Assembly (NCBI GenBank): GCA_014905825.1 | Contig: JACGCN010000016.1 | Coordinates: 1 to 64,000 of the forward strand | Direction: 5' to 3' | Origin: Lyophyllum atratum | Taxonomy: Eukaryota > Basidiomycota > Agaricomycetes > Agaricales > Lyophyllaceae | DNA length: 64,000 bases | Shown here: positions 57,938 to 64,000 of the stretch, piece by piece | Layout: every line of letters starts with the position of its first letter | Position numbering within the stretch: the stretch's first letter is position 1 | Notes under the pieces: generated by a model | Database searches by the model: none | Told to the model about the DNA's origin: nothing | The model's input: only the letters and a program-made list of their open reading frames with translations | Translations under genes and position numbers: made by a program

Positions 57938-60496
57938 TTATCGCCTTTCCGGACCAGCAGGTGGTGCCTCCGCATCTAATCGCTCACCCTTGAGGTCAAC
58001 ATTCTCGACCGCATTTTGTTCATCCCCAAGGTGCCAATGCGGCATGAGGAACGCGAGAAGGAAGGGGAAGACCGCGATGACGGTGGCCACGATCGTCATG
58101 ATCTTCATCACGTCATCGTACGCTACACGAATCCTGCATCAGCCTCGAGAACATATCAAGACCTCGAGGAAAGACGTACCTGAAATGACGCCCTCGCGGA
58201 TGGGCGTGCCTCGTTCATACTTCATCGCCTCGACGATGGACCCAAATAGAAGGGCACGATCTTCCTCCGAGACGGATGGGAGATGCGTCGCGAGGCGGCC
58301 TGGCATCAGGTTCGTCCAGATAGCACCAGCTGAATACCCCAGCATGTCCTCATCAGCCCTCAAGTGACTCCTCACGCAAAAGGGTAGAAAACTTACCGAT
58401 AGCGCTGCCGATTGATCCACCGATTTCGGTAATAAGGAGAACCACGGCGGTGACCATAGCGACATCAGCGTGGGGCACTGAAGCTTGGGCTCCAACTTGG
58501 GACGCAACGGCAGCGAAACCACCGCCGATGCCCTGGAGGAGCTGGGTCCAGACGAGCTCGGCGTCGGATCCGTTGGCGCCACGTGAGTGGATCATGAGTC
58601 CGACACCGCTATGTGTGAAGTCGGTTAGTAGCGACACAGGTATGTGAGCAGGAGGGTAGGGAACTAACATGAGTCTGATTCCGAGGCCGATTATGAGGAG
58701 CGGCTGGATAGAATAGTTATGATTAGGCAAGATACGCAGTTTGCGGGGAATGGCGTACCTTGTAACGGTGGAGGAAGCGCATGCCGAGGCCTGCTGCGAT
58801 ACCGGAGACAGTCAAGGCAACCGTTTGGGTAGAGGTGAAGTATATCGTATTGACGGTAGACCTACAAGAGGTCGAGTAAGGCTTGGTATCGCTGTCGCCA
58901 AGAGAAATTTACCACGGCTTGACCACGATGATGAACGAGTAGAGGTAGGTGAATGTGATATAGAAGGAGACCTAATAGTAATAGTTCATTCGCGAAGCCT
59001 CGATGAGACCCAGATGAGACTTACGAAGTCGAGAGCACCGATCACTGACGCGATGACGACGCTCCGGTTGAAGACAAAGCGACGGGCAACGACAGGGTAC
59101 TTGGCGACCTTGAAGTCGTACAAAACGAACACGGGAATCAAAACGCAGCCGACGACAAGCATGGCGATCATCGATGCTGCGCAAATGTTGACTGTCAGCA
59201 ACAAGTCGTAGACTAAGGTTTGGTCAACGTACCGTTGTTCCATCCACCCTTGGCGGCCTTGGAGAGAGTCAGCGGCAGCAGGATGAGCGCAACGGAGGTC
59301 CCGATGAGTAGAAGCCCAGGCACATCGAGCTGATCAGCTGTATGCAGCAGCCTTTTGAGAAACGGCTCTTGAGGAGCGGATGCATCGTGTTCCTTGCTAT
59401 CTAGAACTTTGCCAAGTTTCCGCGCCTTGTTCTCAGCCCAAAGTAGGGTGGCGATGAGTGGGAGAAGGGAGACTGGTATCAGGATAGCGAACATGCCGTC
59501 TGTAGAAGTACATGAGAAATGCAAGAGGAAGGTATAGTCGGAAATAACGCACACCCCCATCGCCAACCGGCACCGTTGATGACGGCGGCAGATATGTTGG
59601 CACCAACAAAGACATTGATGACGAAAGGCAGCGAAATCATCGAAGAAACGAAACCTCTCCACTGTAGTGTGGTAATATCCGCGATGATGATCTGGGTTAG
59701 TAGTTGGAGCCCTCTGATGCTCCCGTCAGACTATGCGAGGACATTCTGGGACCTGTAAGTAGACTTACGTGTATCCGCTGTGTGCAGGGATAATCAGCGA
59801 CGTCGTGAAGCGAAGACGAGGGTGCACTTACACGGCGTAAAGGATGATACCGCCCGCCACGGTCTGAACGTTCTTCGCGGATGCAATGATGATGTAACCT
59901 AACTCGGGGGGTTAACGAGTTTACCCGAATGTGCCGTCTTATGACTCACCGACGACATAGAATAGCACTATTCACGTATTCAGTGTCAAGGACGGGTGAG
60001 ATGAATGGGTGACTGACGGACAACGATATACGCGAAACCGCGGGACTTGACGTCGGCAATCTTCGCGACGATGGGTTTACCAACAGCGACTATAGAAGCA
60101 CATAGACGTCGGACACGCGGCAAGTGAGGACTCTAGGATATACTGACTGATGATCCCTTGCGCAACCTGAATAGGACTGATAAGGCTGTGGTCTTCAAAC
60201 TCGGACGTGGCATAGCTGAGGTATGTATACGTCGTCGTCCCGTCGAGAGAGTAGATATAGGCCGCTAGTCCCAAGCTACATACCCCACGATGGTGAGATT
60301 TTACATGCGGCGAAAGAAAAATAGATACGTACCTAATGAATAGCGCCCACTTTGAGTACTTCCCATACACCTTGTGCGTCGCCTCGACCGTCTTGACACC
60401 GATATGAGCGTCATCTTCGTAGGCGAGCGGTTGGTGAAGGTCACCCTTCCCGTCGAATTCCACCTTCCTGGAGGCATTGTCATGCGAGTAAGACAT
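57938..60496 (-). CDS. Siderophore-iron transporter, MFS (ARN/SIT family)
   Basis: Imports ferric siderophores across the plasma membrane by proton symport. Starts MSYSHDNASRKVEFDG (60496). GVKTVEATHKVYGKYSKWAL leads into TM1, SLGLAAYIYSLDGTTTYTYL, a hallmark of the family (Y.YSLDG.TT..Y). Later exons give IADITTLQWRGF (family motif (A)D.T.L..R), INVFVGANISAAVINGAGWR with WGYGMFAI, a central loop (ENKARKLGKVL), WSTVNTIYFTSTQTVALTVS and VWTQLLQGIGGGFAAVASQV. The tail is HWHLGDEQNAVENVDLKGER, stop 57940-57938. About 14 TM helices and many short introns (roughly ten or more); total length is near 600 aa. The promoter carries two GATA-type iron sites. Confidence 0.9.
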
Positions 60497-60549
60497 GATA
60501 AGGGAGGGCGCCGGGCGGGTGGGCTGTAATTCCCGCCATCTGGTTGTTC

Positions 60550-60555
60550 TTTATA
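60550..60555 (-). promoter_or_regulatory. TATA box of the siderophore transporter
   Basis: TATAAA on the minus strand, about 55 bp upstream of the ATG at 60496. Confidence 0.6.
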
Positions 60556-60617
60556 CGCGAAGAGAGTGCCAGTTGCAAGGCTTGGGAAAAAGGCGTGATT
60601 GGCAGAGTGGTTCGATC

Positions 60618-60626
60618 ATCTGATAA
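60618..60626 (+). promoter_or_regulatory. GATA-factor site ATCTGATAA, proximal
   Basis: Exact match to ATCWGATAA, the site bound by iron-responsive GATA repressors (SreA/Urbs1/Sfu1 class), about 120 bp upstream of the transporter start. Confidence 0.75.
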
Positions 60627-60651
60627 AGTTCGCTTAATCTCCATAATCTTT

Positions 60652-60660
60652 ATCTGATAA
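60652..60660 (+). promoter_or_regulatory. GATA-factor site ATCTGATAA, distal
   Basis: Second exact ATCTGATAA, 34 bp from the first and in the same orientation, about 156 bp upstream of the start. Confidence 0.75.
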
Positions 60661-61754
60661 GAAAATTTAGTAATCTGATTAGCCCCAATGATCTACTCCG
60701 TGATCTCTTGGCTTAACCCCAATCCCTCTGCTTTCGGGAGTTCTGAACTCTCCTACATCTTATGCATGGATATTTCAGTCAAAGCGTCGCGAAAGTGAGG
60801 AACAGATCTACCAACGCGCTACGATAAACCACTGCTACGTGCTAAGGTGATACACGACGGTGTCAATGTAAATCTGTGATCAATGCTCCTGACATTTTGA
60901 TCACGGAACGTTAGCAGTCTCGGTGGGAACTAGACCGCCAAATCCCATTGCCATTCTCTTGGTGCACCGGGCTTTAGTGAGGTATTTCCGCGCGTCACAT
61001 CTCGTTACCGAGGACCGGTGGACACGCAGTTGAACGGACAGCCCATAAAGAGGTGGCTAACATTTGTCGAGTATTGCCATTGCGAACTGTGCTGAGAGCA
61101 AGGTGCAAGACCTCCGGGTGCCGGGGATGTGACGACATGGCGCATCCAGGCGCTTCGTCAGCCTTGGAAATAAGCCAAAACAATCATCGCTCCCTGGTGC
61201 CGCGCTCGATCCAGGGGCGAGGTCGTTCCTTCTTGGCACAGAAGGGGCGACATGTGCAACTGACATATTTCAGGGTATTACCAAGTTTCGCCTGTTCTCG
61301 TACGGAATCGCTTTCACTAATCCACATTATGTCCTGGTCCCGTGGTGGGTGTCCTAGTCATCATACAAATACAGCTACATACCCTATGCTCCGCCAGAAT
61401 GCATAAACACAACAGTAAGCGCAAAAAGTCCAATCTGTTGGCGAACACGGTCACCGGGCCTGCGTTAATACGGGAGTACAAGTCCGTCGAATCGGAAAAG
61501 CGTCAACCAGTTGTAAAGACGCGGAATGAAGTGGGTGTCGACCACTGGCCAATCGTAATTTCGATTACGCATAGAACAGAGGGATGGTTCGGAAAAGTAA
61601 AGTAGGTGGAAGAGGGTCGGCATGTACTATGACCACCGTACAACACTCAAGACTAGGGACACGAACAACTCCCACTAGTCCACCACACCCAGCACACCAC
61701 TGCGCTGCGCCCACCGAGTCCAGAGAAAGGGCACGATAGATGCACCCTTCAGCC
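60661..61754. other. Intergenic
   Basis: About 1.1 kb; distal promoter of the transporter and 3' flank of the next gene. Nothing recognised. Confidence 0.5.
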
Positions 61755-63206
61755 TCACGCCATATGAATATCGAGCTCATGCGGCGCCACGTCCGTCTCC
61801 CCCCTCGCCCACGGCGAATCCCACTGCCCCCTCAACCACACCACCTGCGTTCTCATCTGACCAAGCACCGGCCCCATCCCCCCCTGCTGCCCCCGATTCT
61901 GCCGCCTAAGTTTCACCATCTGCTGCTCCAGCTGCTGTATTCGATCACCCAGCATCACCTGCCTCTGCGTCGGCGCAGGTTCAGGTATAGGAATCGTGAT
62001 GGAGGAGGCGCGGAAGTGGGGCTTCGTGGGCCCGCGCGGGGTGGGGACGGTGGTGTGCTGCTGGAAGCCGAGCGCGGGGAGGATAGGGCTGCGGCTCAAG
62101 TTCATGCCTAGAGAACCGCCGCCGCGCTCGATGTCGCCGTGCGTGGGCCGATGTTGCACCATGAGATCCCGGTGGAAGGTAAGGCGCCGTTGGGTGCGGA
62201 TGTTCTCGCGCCGGCGTTTGAGGAAGACCAGGAGGAGGATGAAGAGGCCGATGAAGGCGAGGGCGCCGATGATGCCACCAACTATGGCGGGCGTTTTTGA
62301 GGCGGGTTTTGAGGTGCCAGTGGAAGGCGTGAGTGTGGGCGTGGGTGTGGGCGTGTTTGAATTGGAAGAAGTGCTATCGGTGGGGAAATGGTAAAGATGG
62401 TGTAGAAAGTCTTAGCTAGAAACGTACGAGGTCGAAGAAAGGCCGGACGTCCTGCTGGAGAACGTCAGCATACGGTAATCAAGAGGTAGAAGTCTATACA
62501 TACGATGTCGAGCCTGCCGTGGTGGCTGGAGTAGTGAGAGGCGCCGTAGTGGGAGGTGGAGGACCCACGCTAAGGTGTTATAAGATGAGAGCCGAGCCAA
62601 CAAGTAGAAGAAGATAGCTCACGTAGAAACCGAGGTCGTAGGTGTTTCAGTCGGATTCGGAGGATTAGGGCCTACGAAGACCGCTTGACTGGTGGCGATG
62701 ACTTTATCGCCGTCCCTGTTTGGTACAGTTCCATAAGTATTACCGAAAACAGATACTTGCTGAAGAGGGCAAGAAGACTCACTCAAAGTCGACCGCTTTT
62801 AACGTGAACTGCCTGGACATGGTCGAGAAGTTGAAGATCAGTATCGAGAATCCAGCCCGGAGGCTTGAACACACACCCTAGCGAAGTAAATATCACAGGG
62901 ACCGTCCCGCTCTGCGAACCCCTGTCCGCCCGTATAGTCTGAGCAAAACCCACATCCGCCCCGACACTGTTAATGAACCTCAAATCGAATATCTTCGGAT
63001 CCCCCTGTTCCCGAGTCCATTTCACCTCGGTGGGCACGAACACGCCCGCCTGAGTCCCGACTCCGAGTGACACAAGCGCAGATACCGATAGTACAGGCAA
63101 AAACAGGGTAATCAGTCTGTCACGGACGCAAAGTCAAAGATAGCTTTCAGTTGGCAGGTTGACGTGAAGGTCATATCAGACGTGCTTACGATAGGAGACA
63201 TTGCAT
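61755..63206 (-). CDS. Signal-peptide, single-TM surface protein with coiled-coil tail
   Basis: A 17-nt first exon (ATG at 63206) joined at 63116 gives the signal sequence MQCLLS-LITLFLPVLSVSALV. The ectodomain (GVFVPTEVKWTREQGDPKIF, then VIFTSLGCVFKPPGWILDTD) is probably a small beta domain. A Pro/Thr/Ser-rich stalk follows (NPPNPTETPTTSVST). A TM helix (VGGIIGALAFIGLFILLLVF) precedes a basic KRRRENIRTQRR stop-transfer. The cytosolic tail has MLGDRIQQLEQQMVKLRRQN, probably coiled coil, and ends at 61757-61755. This layout is common among basidiomycete wall-sensor-like or adhesion proteins annotated as hypothetical. Middle introns were placed only in part. Confidence 0.7.
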
Positions 63207-63627
63207 CGCTGCTGCTGCCTGAGACAGTAGTCTGCTATCGTGGTCGTTAAAGAATGGATGAAATCAGCGGCCAGCGCGATTTCGAAGAAGGGGCGACTAG
63301 CACAACGGAATTAAAAGGGATGGAGAGTAGTAACAGAACCAGCCCGTTACTGTGTGGTAGATGGAGAAGGTCACCCTGGGCCCATGGGAAGAAAGGCGTC
63401 GATAACTTCTTCGATCAGCAACGGGTCCGTGGCTGTGAAACAACATGATGGATCATATGAATTGTTTGATGTGCGATCTGTAACGCTGGAGACCATTATT
63501 TGCCATCACACGGTGGGCTAAACAGTGCTCGGCATCGTGGAGAACGGTGAGCACGACATTCGTATTTATAAGGGATATTCCATCTATAATGGATGCAATC
63601 TGTTACGACATGACCCACTTCTGAATC
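63207..63627. other. Intergenic
   Basis: About 420 bp. Nothing recognised. Confidence 0.45.
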
Positions 63628-64000
63628 CTACGACTCCAATACGTGGATGTCCGAGTCCGAAGGGACGTCGGAGGAGTCGGCCGAGGTACCGACAGTGGAC
63701 GACCGAGGATAGTGCGCAAAACCGTATGTATTATAGTCTGTTTAATGTTGTGAACAATCCAGCTAAAAGCCCTAGACTTAGTTGAACTGTAAAGATTTAC
63801 TTGATAATAGTCCTTAAAGCACGGCCCGACCTCCAAAGACGACCTCCATGTTTCCGAAGTCCACGCATTGCAGCATCATGTCCAGCCTTCTCGTTCATGA
63901 CGCTTCCCCACAATCGATCACTACCCCCATTGAAATAAGATGACGCCGACTCACACTCAAGGGATTAGTGGCTTCTCCGAGAGCTCTTCCTCCCCTTCTT
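63628..64000 (-). CDS. 3' end of a gene running off the window
   Basis: The minus strand shows a plausible last-exon end STVGTSADSSDVPSDSDIHV followed by LES and TAG at 63630-63628. Upstream is a coding-like segment (MNEKAGHDAAMRGLRKHGGR, LWRSGRALRTIIK) with a GTAAAT donor near 63800. It lies at the edge, so only the C-terminus is present. No family recognised. Confidence 0.35.

Overview
The window reads as nuclear DNA of a filamentous basidiomycete, most likely a wood- or litter-decaying agaricomycete. The evidence is: genes split by many short introns (about 48-62 nt, GT-AG with CTAAC/CTGAC-like branch points), a heme-thiolate peroxygenase, a copper-radical (glyoxal) oxidase, a Crinkler-type protein fused to a kinase domain, a STAND/NLR protein with an N-terminal helical adapter, DUF6533-like membrane proteins and an F-box protein. 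No rRNA, tRNA or CRISPR array was seen. Where exon boundaries are given they were built by hand from splice signals; for most genes the exon lengths sum to a whole number of codons, which is stated in the entry.

Layout. 0-12 kb: a DUF6533-like membrane protein (+), a small secreted Pro/Thr-rich protein (-), remains of an unidentified gene, an Rlm1/MEF2-type MADS-box transcription factor (-), a Crinkler-kinase (+) and a homeodomain-like protein (-). 12.6-13.5 kb: an 846-bp segment bounded by perfect 77-bp inverted repeats, lying just upstream of an unspecific peroxygenase gene (+). 15.5-26.4 kb, all on the minus strand: a nucleotidyltransferase-like protein with an internal repeat, an hAT-like non-autonomous element, a complete NLR and a membrane-anchored copper-radical oxidase. 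27.4-30.9 kb (+ strand apart from the pseudogene): an F-box protein, an NLR-adapter pseudogene (-) and a charged membrane-anchored protein. 31.6-40.6 kb (-): three tandem DUF6533-like membrane paralogues, with a second hAT-like element between the last two. 42.7-47.9 kb (+): one very large, mostly disordered protein.

48-56.6 kb is a degenerate accessory stretch. It holds a ruined copy of a secreted beta-trefoil (ricin-B fold) lectin-like gene, a third hAT-like element with an exact 8-bp target duplication, an inverted repeat pair enclosing a 5'-truncated muskelin-like gene, a more intact lectin paralogue, an NLR C-terminal fragment and a small secreted cysteine-rich protein. 57.9-60.5 kb (-): a siderophore-iron MFS transporter whose promoter carries two exact copies of the iron-responsive GATA site ATCTGATAA. 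61.7-64 kb (-): a signal-peptide/single-TM protein and the 3' end of a further gene cut by the window edge.

Taken together the window mixes secreted oxidative enzymes (peroxygenase, copper-radical oxidase), iron acquisition (siderophore transporter), small secreted proteins and nonself/effector-type genes (Crinkler-kinase, NLR and its fragments). At least five repeat-bounded or transposon-like segments separate them, and duplicate gene copies are in different stages of decay.
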